A stretch of DNA of 64,000 nucleotides, taken from an uncultured Kangiellaceae bacterium (GTDB taxonomy: Bacteria > Pseudomonadota > Gammaproteobacteria > Enterobacterales > Kangiellaceae). This document shows positions 8,221 through 17,430 of this stretch, piece after piece (within the stretch, counting starts at the first letter, position 1; every line of letters begins with the position of its first letter). The position numbers and the translations under genes were made by a program. The notes under the pieces were generated by a model, which was given only the letters and a program-made list of their open reading frames with translations, had not been told where the DNA came from and ran no database searches. Where the stretch lies: contig CAJQOL010000013.1 in assembly GCA_905479925.1 (NCBI GenBank), positions 1 through 64,000 on the forward strand, written 5' to 3'.

Positions 8221-9054
8221 TTGACCTTAGCGTCTAAAATAATCGATTTCAAAAAAAAGGTGCTTTATGGCACCTTTTTTGTTTTTAGTGGGTTGTTCTC
8301 ACTACAGGCTGACACTAGCCCCCCCCCTTCTGCAAACTCTTTGCTTTGTCCAACCCTAAGCTCTTTCAATGCCAATCAAATCAATAAAAGTAAAATACAA
8401 TGGCATGTCGATGGCGACACAGTGCATACCGTCGATGGACAAAAACTACGCTTACTCAATATAAATGCACCAGAGTTAAATCCAACCAACAAACGTCCCC
8501 CACAAAGAAATGCTCATCAAGCTCTAAAACTTCTAAAACAAATAGCACCGCTGAACGAGTCTGTATACTGGGTTTATGATGAACAAAAAACGGACCGCTA
8601 TTCTCGGCAACTGGTTTACCTATTTAATAAAGACGGAGAGTTTGTTAATGCAAAGATGATAGCATCCGGCCTTGCTCATCAACTGGTAATTCCCCCTAAC
8701 CAGCGTTTCTGGCGCTGTTTACAGCAATTAGAAAAAAAAGCCAAAAAGCAAAAATTAGGAGTATGGAGTGAGCCTAGCCAAGTTAAGCGTTCAAAAGCTG
8801 AAATCGAAGCTGCAAATGGTTTTCATTGGGTTAGTGGAGAGATAGTGCAGCAACGGCCGTCAAGGAAATACCTGTGGTTAGTTCTCGATAACGACCTGTG
8901 GGTTGGGATCAAGCGTAATCACCTAGCCAGTTTTAAACCCTTTCTCAAGCAACTCGAGGTCGGCTCCAAATTATCCATAAAAGGATATCTATTCAAAAGT
9001 CACGGCCAAACTCGGGTAAACCTTAACCACCCAGCGATGCTCTTGCTTCCATAG
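8221..9054 (+). CDS. secreted thermonuclease-like (SNase) protein, start uncertain
   Basis: The SNase-like domain is clear: DGDTV, then RLLNINAPEL with the expected catalytic Arg and Glu, and DRYSRQLVYL with a second Arg. A second small beta-rich part near the C-terminus begins at FHWVSGEIV. The N-terminus is unclear. The open frame runs back to ATG 8158 inside rpmE. A TTG at 8221 gives a basic start (FKKK) and a hydrophobic stretch VLYGTFFVFSGLFSLQA that looks like a signal peptide. A GTG at 8260 lies inside the rpmE terminator stem. Just after the signal lies a run of nine C (8319-8327), where slippage would change the frame. I chose 8221 as a compromise. Probably a periplasmic or secreted nuclease. 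Confidence 0.72.
   Translation: MTLASKIIDFKKKVLYGTFFVFSGLFSLQADTSPPPSANSLLCPTLSSFNANQINKSKIQWHVDGDTVHTVDGQKLRLLNINAPELNPTNKRPPQRNAHQALKLLKQIAPLNESVYWVYDEQKTDRYSRQLVYLFNKDGEFVNAKMIASGLAHQLVIPPNQRFWRCLQQLEKKAKKQKLGVWSEPSQVKRSKAEIEAANGFHWVSGEIVQQRPSRKYLWLVLDNDLWVGIKRNHLASFKPFLKQLEVGSKLSIKGYLFKSHGQTRVNLNHPAMLLLP
8251..8281 (+). terminator. terminator after rpmE, inside the nuclease reading frame
   Basis: The stem AGGTGC / GCACCT with a six-base loop is preceded by eight A and followed by six T. It lies 38 bp after the rpmE stop and overlaps the putative signal-peptide codons of the next gene. Confidence 0.8.
8319..8327 (+). repeat. C9 homopolymer near the start of the nuclease gene
   Basis: Nine consecutive C lie within the codons just after the signal peptide. 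With one extra C, the ATG at 8267 (MAPFLFLVGCSHYRL) would read into the nuclease domain, giving a lipoprotein-like start. With nine C, that frame stops soon afterwards. Confidence 0.8.
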
Positions 9055-9113
9055 AAAGACAACGCTTGAGGATTAAAACGACGGTCAAAATTTCGCGAAT
9101 CGACAAGACTCGA

Positions 9114-10811
9114 TTAAAAAGAGGTTCTCCGATAACTGCGGTACTCGGGTTTCCAGAAATTGGACATGATTCTTCGCTCAAGTTCGTCATCGGAAATAGT
9201 AAATGCATGCCCTTCTTGCATGGCCTGCTTTGCGACAGCTATCGCTATTACTTTACTTACTTCTCTTATCGATTCGAGACTCGGAAGCAATTCATTACCA
9301 TCCCCTTTAACCAACGGTGAACAACTAGCCAATGCTTCGCTAGCTGCTATAAACATTTTTTCTGTAACTCGTTTAGATTTTGCTGCAATAACGCCTAAAC
9401 CAATCCCCGGAAAAATATAACTGTTATTACATTGAGCAATATTATGCGTCTGACCTTGATACTCGACAGGGTCAAAAGGACTGCCGGTAGCGACAATTGC
9501 GTTACCTTCAGTCCACTCAATCACGTCAGATGGCAACGCTTCAACTCGTGAGGTTGGATTAGATAACGGCAGGATTATCGGTTTGGGACAATTTGCATAC
9601 ATAGTCTTAATGATCGCTTCGCTCATAAGTCCCGGTTGACCTGAAACCCCAACCAATATTGAAGGTTTTGACTCACGAACAACATCAAGCAAGGAAATTT
9701 TATCCGGCTCAGTTCCCCACCCTTTAACGCTATCTGGCAACTTTGCAAAATCAGTTTGAAAATCCCTAAGGTGAGCCATATCTGTGGTTAGTAGGCCTTT
9801 ACTACTGGTCAAATAAATTTGGCTTAACGCTTGCTTCTCCGATAGCCCTTCTTTTTTCATATGAGCAACTATTTGCTCCGCGATTCCACAACCCGCGGAA
9901 CCGGCTCCCACAAACACAACTCGGTGATCTCTCAACCTAGACTTCTGGGCATGACAAGAAGCCAAAAGCGTTCCGACCGTTACACAAGCTGTTCCCTGAA
10001 TATCATCGTTAAAGCAACATAATTCGTCTTGATATTTTTTCAGCAGTGGGGTTGCATTGCCCTGTGCAAAGTCTTCAAATTGCACTAACGCATTAGGCCA
10101 TCGCTCTTTTACCGTTTGAATAAAACTATCAACAAACTCAAAATATTCATCGCCAGTTATTCGCTTATGACGCCACCCCATATACATGGGATCATCTAAG
10201 AGCTCTTGGTTATTTGTTCCAACATCAAGAGTAACTGGAAGTGTATAAGCAGGACTGATACCACCACAGGCTGAATAAAGTGCCAGTTTTCCAATCGGTA
10301 TACCCATACCGCCAATCCCCTGGTCACCTAATCCCAAGATTCTTTCGCTATCAGTTACCACGATCACTTTTACGTTTTGCTTAGTGGCATTTTGCAACAT
10401 AAACTCCATCCGCTCTCTATCCGGATAGCTCAGAAAAACGCCGCGCTTTCTGCGATAAATTTTAGAAAATTGCTGGCATGCCAATCCAACTGTCGGGGTA
10501 TAGATGATCGGCATCATCTCTTCCAAATGACAGGTGATTAAACTGTAATATAAAGTCTCATTGGTATCTTGAATATTTCTTAGATAAATATGCTTATCTA
10601 AATCATCCTCAAACTGAGAATACTGAGAATAAGCTCTGGCGGTTTGCTCTTCGATTGTTTCAACAACGTGCGGTAGCAAACCCTCAAGATTAAATTCCTG
10701 TTTCTCTCGTTGAGAAAATGCGCTGCCTTTATTTAGAAGCGGCGTTTCTAAAAGGATTGGGCCGGCATAACGTAAATAGAGAGCTCTTCTAGAAGATCGT
10801 GAGTTGGTCAT
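9114..10811 (-). CDS. maeA: NAD-dependent malic enzyme
   Basis: Oxidative decarboxylation of malate to pyruvate with NAD reduction. The 565 residues match the long malic enzyme (SfcA/MaeA type). An N-terminal [19 protein letters not shown] leads to [10 protein letters not shown] with the catalytic tyrosine, then [15 protein letters not shown], and [16 protein letters not shown] is the nucleotide-binding motif. I prefer ATG 10811, with GGTGA five to six bases upstream, over the in-frame GTG at 10820. It stands alone, convergent with the nuclease gene and divergent from priA. Confidence 0.93.
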   Translation of the reverse strand: MTNSRSSRRALYLRYAGPILLETPLLNKGSAFSQREKQEFNLEGLLPHVVETIEEQTARAYSQYSQFEDDLDKHIYLRNIQDTNETLYYSLITCHLEEMMPIIYTPTVGLACQQFSKIYRRKRGVFLSYPDRERMEFMLQNATKQNVKVIVVTDSERILGLGDQGIGGMGIPIGKLALYSACGGISPAYTLPVTLDVGTNNQELLDDPMYMGWRHKRITGDEYFEFVDSFIQTVKERWPNALVQFEDFAQGNATPLLKKYQDELCCFNDDIQGTACVTVGTLLASCHAQKSRLRDHRVVFVGAGSAGCGIAEQIVAHMKKEGLSEKQALSQIYLTSSKGLLTTDMAHLRDFQTDFAKLPDSVKGWGTEPDKISLLDVVRESKPSILVGVSGQPGLMSEAIIKTMYANCPKPIILPLSNPTSRVEALPSDVIEWTEGNAIVATGSPFDPVEYQGQTHNIAQCNNSYIFPGIGLGVIAAKSKRVTEKMFIAASEALASCSPLVKGDGNELLPSLESIREVSKVIAIAVAKQAMQEGHAFTISDDELERRIMSNFWKPEYRSYRRTSF

Positions 10812-10977
10812 AAGTATCACCGATAAGGTTCATGCTAATATTACACAATAGTAGTCGATAGACAGGCGTTTAACCAACGACTAGTTGTTCTAAATTACTA
10901 AAAGTTAATAGAAGTTGAGAAAAGCTTGCTCGATAACCGGTTTTGCTTAGTAATCCAGCGCTATCGGCAATAGGCCG

Positions 10978-13455
10978 GTGCCACCATTAACAATTAATCG
11001 CCAGTATCTTCCCCTTGTTATCGGTAACCGCATAGTTCAAAATAGTCCTCCTTTTTACCTAAACGAATACGTTTTGACTACTGAAAGCCAACCATCGCAA
11101 CCGAGCCATAACCAAGGCAAACCTATATTCGTTGAGGTAGCGATAGCGATCCCTTTGAGACGGACTTTCGAATACTCCGTCCCGCAAAATACGTCCTACA
11201 CTCTGGCGCCAGGAATGCGGGTTCAAGTGACTTTTTCTGGCCGTACAAAAATAGCCATTATTGTAAAAGTAAAAGATCACAGTGATTTTGAAAGCTCGAA
11301 GATAAAACCAATAAACATGCTGGTAGATGAATCCCCTATCATCAATCAAAATCTTATTAAGCTGACTGATTGGATGATTCGCTATTACCACGCGCCACCC
11401 GGCGAGGTTTGGCAAACGGTTTTACCAACGGCGCTAATGAAAGGGCAATCTACTCAGTTAAAGCGCAGCAGTGTTTGGAAGATTAGCGACAAAGGTAAAG
11501 TGGCTCTCGAACAAGAAACTTTACCCAAGAATGCAATAAAACAGCGACAGACTTTGGTGACTTTGTCGCGACTTGAAAAGACGGAAAATGCGGGCGCTGA
11601 TAACGATAACCTGTCTCAATTTGATATTTCCAAAACCACCTTAAAATCACTCTCTGGCAAAGGCCTCGTAGAGCAAACCTATCATTCGGAAAACTCAAAT
11701 AAACAAATAGTAACGGTTAACACACCGGAGAATCTTACTTTAACCGATGAACAATCGATCGCAATCAGCGAAATATCTGAAAATTTAAACGAGTTTAATG
11801 CCTGGTTGCTATTTGGGGTAACCGCCAGCGGAAAAACCGAAGTTTATCTAAGGGTGATTGAAGAATGCCTAAGAGAAGGTAAACAAGCATTAGTACTAGT
11901 GCCTGAAATCGGTTTAACCCCTCAAACCGTTAGCCGGTTTAAACAACGTTTTAATACCAGCGTAGAAATGCTTCATTCTGGCATGACTGAAATGCAAAGA
12001 CTGCAAGTCTGGCTCAAAGCAAGAGCTGGCAACGCGAAGATTGTAATTGGCACACGTTCCGCGTTATTTGTTCCGCTTAAACATCCTGGAATTATCATTA
12101 TCGATGAAGAGCATGATGGCTCGTTTAAGCAACAACAGGGACTTCGCTACTCTGCTAGGGATATAGCGATGGTAAGAGCGACCATTGAGAATATTCCAAT
12201 CGTTCTTGGCAGCGCATCACCGTCCATAGAAACCTTAATGAATGTTAAAAAGCACAAAATAAAGCAGCTCACTTTAAAGAAAAAAGCAATCAGCGAAAAT
12301 GCCATAAAGTTTAATGTTATCGACCTTAAGAATCAGCCTATGAAACAAGGCTTGTCTTATTCGCTAATTGACTCTATACGCCACCATGTCAAACATAACG
12401 GCCAAGTACTACTTTTTCTCAACAGAAGAGGTTACTCTCCGGTACTGCTTTGTCATAGTTGCGGCTTTAGCAGCGAGTGCAAACGCTGCGAAAGCCATTT
12501 TACCTATCACAGTAGTCAAACCAAACAGCCTAATCAATCTGATCTCGAGGGCTCTGATCTCAAGCGCTCTGATCTCGAGCACTCTGATCCCGGGCACTCT
12601 GATCCCGGGCACTCTACTTGTTCGACCGATGTCTCCGGCTTTTTACAATGCCATCATTGCGGCTCAACAAGAAAAATCCCCAAGCAATGCCCCAGTTGTG
12701 GTGATCAACAATTTGTGCCCGTTGGGCTTGGTACAGAACGACTAGAAGAAACCATTAAGCAGCTTTTTCCTGAGCAGAAAACAATTCGAATCGACCGCGA
12801 TAGCACTCGCAAAAAGTCTTCTATGCAATCCTTTGTCGAAGAAATTAAGTCAGGCGAGGTCGATATTTTGATAGGAACCCAAATGCTTGCGAAGGGGCAT
12901 CACTTTCCAAAAGTTACTTTAGTGGCATTGATTGATATGGATGGCGCCTTATACAGTAGTGATTTTCGGGCTCCTGAATACGCAGCGCAGCTAATCACTC
13001 AAGTTTCAGGCAGAGCTGGGCGGGCAGAGAAACCCGGTGAAGTTATTATTCAAACCCACCATGTTGAACATCCTATGTTAAACACGCTGCTTAATCAGGG
13101 CTACGCCAGTTTTGCTAACTTAGCCATTGAAGAGCGAATTGATGCATTGTTACCGCCGCACACCTTCAACGCTCTGTTTCAAGCGGAGGCAAACGTTTTA
13201 GGTTATACCAAGAGTTTTCTATCCGACGTAAAACAAGTTTTAAGGCAGTTTCAGTCTAATGAGGTAGAGCTACTCGGACCGGTTCCGGCTTTTTATACCA
13301 AAAAGGCCGGCAAGTTTAGATATCAGCTTTTTCTAGAATCAACCGACAGAAAATTTCTTCACCTACTTCTTGCGGAAGCACTTAGCGAGATAGAGAAACT
13401 TGAATCCTCAAAGAGAGTTAGGTGGCGCTTAGATATCGACCCAGTAGCAGATTAA
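10978..13455 (+). CDS. priA: primosomal helicase PriA with a repeat insertion in the zinc region
   Basis: Superfamily 2 helicase that restarts stalled replication forks. Walker A GVTASGKT lies at 280-287 and the DEEH box is in IIIDEEHDGS. The zinc-binding region has eight cysteines in four CxxC pairs. Between the second and third pairs, where E. coli PriA has a short loop, there are about 35 extra residues that include five SDxxx pentapeptides encoded by five 15 bp repeats. The canonical start FVEVAIAIPLRRTFEY appears at about residue 51, so the true start is uncertain. GTG 10978 is the longest frame and TTG 11074 is an alternative. Confidence 0.94.
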   Translation: MPPLTINRQYLPLVIGNRIVQNSPPFYLNEYVLTTESQPSQPSHNQGKPIFVEVAIAIPLRRTFEYSVPQNTSYTLAPGMRVQVTFSGRTKIAIIVKVKDHSDFESSKIKPINMLVDESPIINQNLIKLTDWMIRYYHAPPGEVWQTVLPTALMKGQSTQLKRSSVWKISDKGKVALEQETLPKNAIKQRQTLVTLSRLEKTENAGADNDNLSQFDISKTTLKSLSGKGLVEQTYHSENSNKQIVTVNTPENLTLTDEQSIAISEISENLNEFNAWLLFGVTASGKTEVYLRVIEECLREGKQALVLVPEIGLTPQTVSRFKQRFNTSVEMLHSGMTEMQRLQVWLKARAGNAKIVIGTRSALFVPLKHPGIIIIDEEHDGSFKQQQGLRYSARDIAMVRATIENIPIVLGSASPSIETLMNVKKHKIKQLTLKKKAISENAIKFNVIDLKNQPMKQGLSYSLIDSIRHHVKHNGQVLLFLNRRGYSPVLLCHSCGFSSECKRCESHFTYHSSQTKQPNQSDLEGSDLKRSDLEHSDPGHSDPGHSTCSTDVSGFLQCHHCGSTRKIPKQCPSCGDQQFVPVGLGTERLEETIKQLFPEQKTIRIDRDSTRKKSSMQSFVEEIKSGEVDILIGTQMLAKGHHFPKVTLVALIDMDGALYSSDFRAPEYAAQLITQVSGRAGRAEKPGEVIIQTHHVEHPMLNTLLNQGYASFANLAIEERIDALLPPHTFNALFQAEANVLGYTKSFLSDVKQVLRQFQSNEVELLGPVPAFYTKKAGKFRYQLFLESTDRKFLHLLLAEALSEIEKLESSKRVRWRLDIDPVAD
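12538..12612 (+). repeat. five 15 bp tandem repeats inside priA
   Basis: The unit TCTGATCTCGAGGGC and variants follow one another five times. The last two copies (12583-12612) are identical, which indicates recent expansion. They encode SDLEG, SDLKR, SDLEH, SDPGH and SDPGH in the frame of PriA. Confidence 0.95.
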
Positions 13456-13653
13456 GCAATCGCAATTGAAAAACTAGCAGGCAAAAGAAAGGGCGATAAA
13501 TCGCCCATATCCGTTTTTTTCATCCAATGAAAAAGTTGCTCCCTGCAATATCCCTATTAATCAAATCCTTGATATGAGATTTCCTATCTCGTCAGTCCTT
13601 TTAATCCAGCGATTTCCCTACCGCGTGATAGACAGATTACCGATGTTAAAAAA

Positions 13654-13668
13654 TCATACAAGTAGGGT
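13654..13668 (+). repeat. direct repeat copy 1, TCATACAAGTAGGGT
   Basis: Identical to bases 13944-13958, 290 bp downstream. The downstream copy forms the right arm of the inverted repeat at the integrase promoter, so this one may be a distant second binding site. Confidence 0.75.
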
Positions 13669-13905
13669 ATCTCGTGTTTTTGAATAAAAATAACAGCCCT
13701 CTTTTTATAGTTGTAACAAAAAACTATACATATCAATAAGTTAATTGGCAGCAAACAGTATTCAACGCGATAAGAGGTAGAAAAGAAAAGCCAATTCCCT
13801 AGCTTACCCTAAGCGTTCTCTTGCAACGTTAATGGTCAATCGCTTACAAACTACAAAAAGGTAAAACGACATTCCTATCTTCGTATAATGCTCAAATTAC
13901 CTAGT

Positions 13906-13934
13906 TTGACAAACACTACTTGTACGAGTACTAT
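13906..13934 (+). promoter_or_regulatory. strong sigma-70 promoter of the integrase-like gene
   Basis: TTGACA at 13906-13911, a 17-base spacer and TACTAT at 13929-13934. The -35 is a perfect consensus and the spacing is optimal. Transcription would begin near 13941, about 26 bases before the ATG. Confidence 0.8.
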
Positions 13935-13955
13935 CAATACTACTCATACAAGTAG
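13916..13955. promoter_or_regulatory. inverted repeat overlapping the promoter (operator or recombinase site)
   Basis: CTACTTGTACGAGTA (13916-13930) and TACTCATACAAGTAG (13941-13955) are inverted copies with 14 of 15 positions matching, separated by ten bases. The left arm covers the promoter spacer and the first two bases of the -10. The right arm lies at the transcript start, next to the ribosome site. The position suits a repressor operator; the size also suits a tyrosine-recombinase core site. Confidence 0.75.
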
Positions 13956-13966
13956 GGTGAAGATAA

Positions 13967-14890
13967 ATGCTTAAACTTTCGTCACTGTTGAAACAATCGA
14001 CTAATCAAATTCATACGGCTCAAATCTGCGAAAGATTAGAGAAGTATTGCGATAGTAATCAATTTTCATCAGCGAAGACTAAGCAAGTGATCAATTGGTC
14101 GCTACGCTTAATTCGATTCCATAATCAGCAACACCCTGCCGATTTAAGCCAAGGTGATATAGAAACGTTTATTACCTGGTTAGCCGCTGAGGAGAGCCAT
14201 TCCAAAGAAACCCAACATCAAGCCGCGAAGTCCATCCAAATTCTTTATTATGGTTTGCTAAACATCGACCTGAACCCACTGAATTATCAATCAGTGAGAA
14301 TTCGAAGATCATTAGAGACTCGTTTTGGATTTACCCAATGCCGCGCTATTTTAGACAACATGCGAGGAGAAAGCCTTTTGATGGCGGAATTAGCTTTCTA
14401 TGCAAAGTTAAGATTAAAAGAGGTGGTTCAGTTAAAACTAACGGACATCAATCTCAAGAAGAATAGAATTACTATTAAACATAAGACGGGGATAACAGAA
14501 AAGATAACCATTCCTTTAAAGTTAAATTTATCTCTGAGAATACAAGCAATGAGAGTAAAACAGCAGATTTTAAAGAGCGCTTTAGCGAAGCAATTTTTGT
14601 TTCCATATCGACATAGCAATAATAACCTTGTTGAGCTAAATACCGATCAATTACAGCTATTAAAAAACGATATACAAATTGCGATTAAACAATTTAAACG
14701 TCTTTCGCCACTTAATACAGCTCATTCTTATATACAAAACCGTAAATTATCCAATAGCCATAAATATATCAATGACTACGCTAGATTGAAAAATAATTAC
14801 AAGAAAGCTAATCAAACAAGTGACCAACAAACCGCGTTTAATTTTAAGACAAAACCATCAGTTTTTACTTTTGATAGCAATGTCGCTTAG
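13967..14890 (+). CDS. IntI/Xer-like tyrosine recombinase homologue without the C-terminal catalytic box
   Basis: The 307 residues begin with a SAM-like N-terminal domain (about 10-95), then a catalytic-domain start typical of integron-type integrases. KLRLKEVVQLKLTDI carries the first catalytic Arg, and HKTG carries the beta-hairpin Lys. The family then needs H-x-x-R, His/Trp and Tyr. The C-terminal part here (LNTAHSYIQNRKL onward) has no such motif, and no other frame supplies it. So the length is normal, but the protein should not recombine DNA by the usual chemistry. It could be a DNA-binding relic or a repurposed protein. The gene has a strong promoter, and the helicase gene starts 30 bp downstream. 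Confidence 0.65.
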   Translation: MLKLSSLLKQSTNQIHTAQICERLEKYCDSNQFSSAKTKQVINWSLRLIRFHNQQHPADLSQGDIETFITWLAAEESHSKETQHQAAKSIQILYYGLLNIDLNPLNYQSVRIRRSLETRFGFTQCRAILDNMRGESLLMAELAFYAKLRLKEVVQLKLTDINLKKNRITIKHKTGITEKITIPLKLNLSLRIQAMRVKQQILKSALAKQFLFPYRHSNNNLVELNTDQLQLLKNDIQIAIKQFKRLSPLNTAHSYIQNRKLSNSHKYINDYARLKNNYKKANQTSDQQTAFNFKTKPSVFTFDSNVA

Positions 14891-14920
14891 TTATTTTTGG
14901 CCAAGAGTCTATTTTTAATT

Positions 14921-16998
14921 ATGCAAACAATCGTTCTAAATCGCGAACAACAAGAAGCCGTATGTTATGGTAAAAAATGTATAAAAAACGGATTTGAAAG
15001 CCCTCCTCTTTTAATTATTGCAGGAGCGGGAACTGGAAAACTAATACTTTGGCAAATAGGGCGGCTCATCTGATTGTTAAAGATGTCGATCCTAATCGTA
15101 TACTTTTAATGACTTTTTCTAGACGCGCTGCTGGTGAATTAGCCGATAGAACAAAACGCATTGTTGCTGCCGAGCTAAAGGCTATCGGAAGTAAAACTAG
15201 GTCAGTCAATCTCCCTTGGATGGGTACCTTTCACTCTATAGCTAACAGATTACTTAGAGAACACTCCTCGATAATCGGTCTTTCATCGAGTTTTTCTATC
15301 ATTGACAACAGTGATGCTGCGGACATGTTAGACGTATTAAGGCACGAGTTAAACCTTTGTCAGTCACAAAAGCGTTTTCCAAAGAAAACAACCTGCCTTA
15401 ACATCTATTCCCGTTGTGTTAACTCTCAAATGGATATAGCAAAAATTCTTGAGTTAGAGTTTCCTTGGTGTGAAGACTGGGAACACGAGCTTAGACAGCT
15501 ATTTCGTTTGTATAGCAAAAGAAAACAAGAACAAGTTCTATTAGATTACGATGACCTGTTACTTTATTGGTACTACATGGTTCAAGACAAAGAGTATGCA
15601 AAACGAATTAGCCAGCAGTTTGATCATGTTCTTGTTGACGAATATCAAGATACTAATAGGTTGCAAGCCGCTATTCTTAGTTGCTTATTTCCTTCGGGTA
15701 GAGGACTAACCGTCGTGGGCGACGATGCGCAATCAATTTACCGCTTTAGAAGCGCTGAAATTGAAAATATTCTTAATTTTCCACAACAGTTTAAACCCGC
15801 AGCAAAGGTGATAACGCTCAAAACTAATTATCGCTCAACTCAGCCAATTCTTAACTTGTCTAATACACTATTAGCGCAGAGTAACGTTGGCTATCAAAAA
15901 GAGCTGGTTAGTTACGCTAGTTCAAACCCCTATACTATGAAAAGAAAACCTGCCTTAGTTAAAGTAGAGGACGACGCTGGGCAAGCCAAATATATTGTAG
16001 AGAAAGTTTTAGAAAATAGAGAAATGGGGTTGGCTTTAAAACAAAACGCGGTACTTTTTAGAAGTAGTTATCATAGCGATAGACTAGAGATAGAACTAAT
16101 GCGCGCAGATATCCCTTATATAAAATACGGAGGGCTTAAATTTCTTGAAGCTGCCCATGTTAAAGATTTACTGTCGATCATCCGCTGGGTTAATAACCCT
16201 AAACATTTGCTTTCAGGTAATCGAGTACTAAGATTACTTCCAAATGTAGGTCCAAAACTGGCGAAAAAAGCACTGGATTTTTTGCATAATAATCAATTCC
16301 AACTTGAGGCGCTTTCAAGGTTTCTAACCCCCAATAACGTTTCTGATGGGTGGGAACAGTTAATAAAATTTATAAACGCTTGCCAATCTGATAATTCTAA
16401 TTGGCCGGCTCAAATGGATTTAGCACAGCTTTTTTATAATCCGCTTTTGGAGCTGAAATACGATGACTCATATACTAGAAACGGTGATATTGAGCACCTT
16501 TCAAAACTTGCTCAGCAGTTCTCAAACGTAGAAGAGTTTGTTTCTGAACTAACTTTGGAACCACCATCATGCTCCGGTGATCTTACCGATAAAGCACATA
16601 AAGACGATGATTTCTTAATACTATCAACCGTTCATAGTGCAAAGGGCCAAGAATGGGATAGTGTATTCATCTTAAATGTTGCAGATGGCAATTTCCCAAA
16701 CGAGTACTCCACCTCTAACGAGAAAGAAGTGGAGGAAGAAAGACGATTACTCAATGTTGCTATTACTCGAGCGAAGACTGGCTTGCATTTAATTCAACCT
16801 CTCAAGTATTGGGTGCCTGAACAGGCTAAATATGGGAAAAAACACGTATATGGTGCAAAAAGTCGCTTTTTGACACCTTCGGTATTAAATCAACTTGAAG
16901 ACGACTTCTATCCCAAGAGTACCAATATGGCTGCCGAGCCAATGATAGACGGCATAACTATCAGTAACATACAGAGTAAAATACGCGAGCAGTGGTAA
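14921..16998 (+). pseudogene. UvrD/Rep-family ATP-dependent helicase, frameshifted in Walker A
   Basis: Superfamily 1 helicase. ATG 14921 opens MQTIVLNREQQEAV (Q-motif) and reaches AGAGTGK, then goes out of frame at 15040/15041 and stops 11 codons later. Inserting one A there restores GKTNTLANRAAHLIV and continues to 16998. Everything downstream is intact: VDEYQDT (motif II), VGDDAQSIYRFR (III), TNYRST (IV), STVHSAKGQEWD (V) and NVAITRAK (VI). The restored length would be about 692 residues. The lesion falls in four A (15037-15040), where a -1 ribosomal slip would also produce GKT. It could therefore be a recent mutation, a sequence error or a leaky frameshift. It follows the integrase-like gene by 30 bp. 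Confidence 0.8.
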
Positions 16999-17430
16999 AA
17001 ACACTCAAGTCCCGCCTAGCTTTTAAGAATAGCAATGATACTTATAACAATCCTACCTATAACAATCCTGCTTATGACAATCCCAATTAATAACTTAAGG
17101 TCAAAGCAATCCTTTTGATTGTTGTTAATAGGCCAGCTTTCCGCGCCTCTATAACAATAACCACTTAATATAAACGGTTTAATCGACAGCGTAGCGCTGA
17201 CTATCTTATTGATTTAATTAGATAATATTAGACTTTGAATTGTTTTCTTATTGGCTCAAATACTCTCAACGGTATCCGCCCATAAAACCTGTTCGAATTA
17301 GAAATTCTCAACTACACTTAATTATCAAACATTTAACGTTAAACAAGTAATTTGGAGGCTTTTGCAGATAGCCGCTGCAATCGTCAGAATCGGCAATGGA
17401 ATTCAAAGTATTATGCCTAAATAAGTAATT
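16999..17430. other. 432 bp intergenic region before the hybrid kinase
   Basis: No gene or RNA recognised. It contains three 15 bp tandem repeats at 17041-17085 and a small inverted repeat (TTGCAG ... CTGCAA) near 17360. No clear promoter or terminator. Confidence 0.5.
17041..17085 (+). repeat. three 15 bp tandem repeats after the helicase gene
   Basis: Units CTTATAACAATCCTA, CCTATAACAATCCTG and CTTATGACAATCCCA. The core TATAACAATCC is kept with one change in the third unit. Confidence 0.9.

Larger units (their letters stand above)
13456..13966. other. 511 bp upstream of the integrase-like gene
   Basis: No gene seen. A small stem GGGCGA / TCGCCC at 13491-13506 after priA lacks an adjacent T-run and is at best a weak terminator. 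The rest is AT-rich and holds two copies of a 15 bp direct repeat (13654 and 13944) and a promoter with an inverted repeat, listed separately. Confidence 0.6.

Noticed and set aside
12368-12745. 125-codon open frame overlapping priA
   Set aside because: It lies in a different frame over the conserved helicase and zinc region, has no ribosome site, and exists because the 15 bp repeats keep all frames open.
13906-13955. LexA/SOS box at the integrase promoter
   Set aside because: The inverted repeat lacks the CTGT-N8-ACAG core of gammaproteobacterial LexA sites.
13456-13966. attI/attC sites expected near an integron integrase
   Set aside because: No gene cassettes, no attC-like imperfect palindromes and no resistance or cassette genes follow the integrase-like gene.
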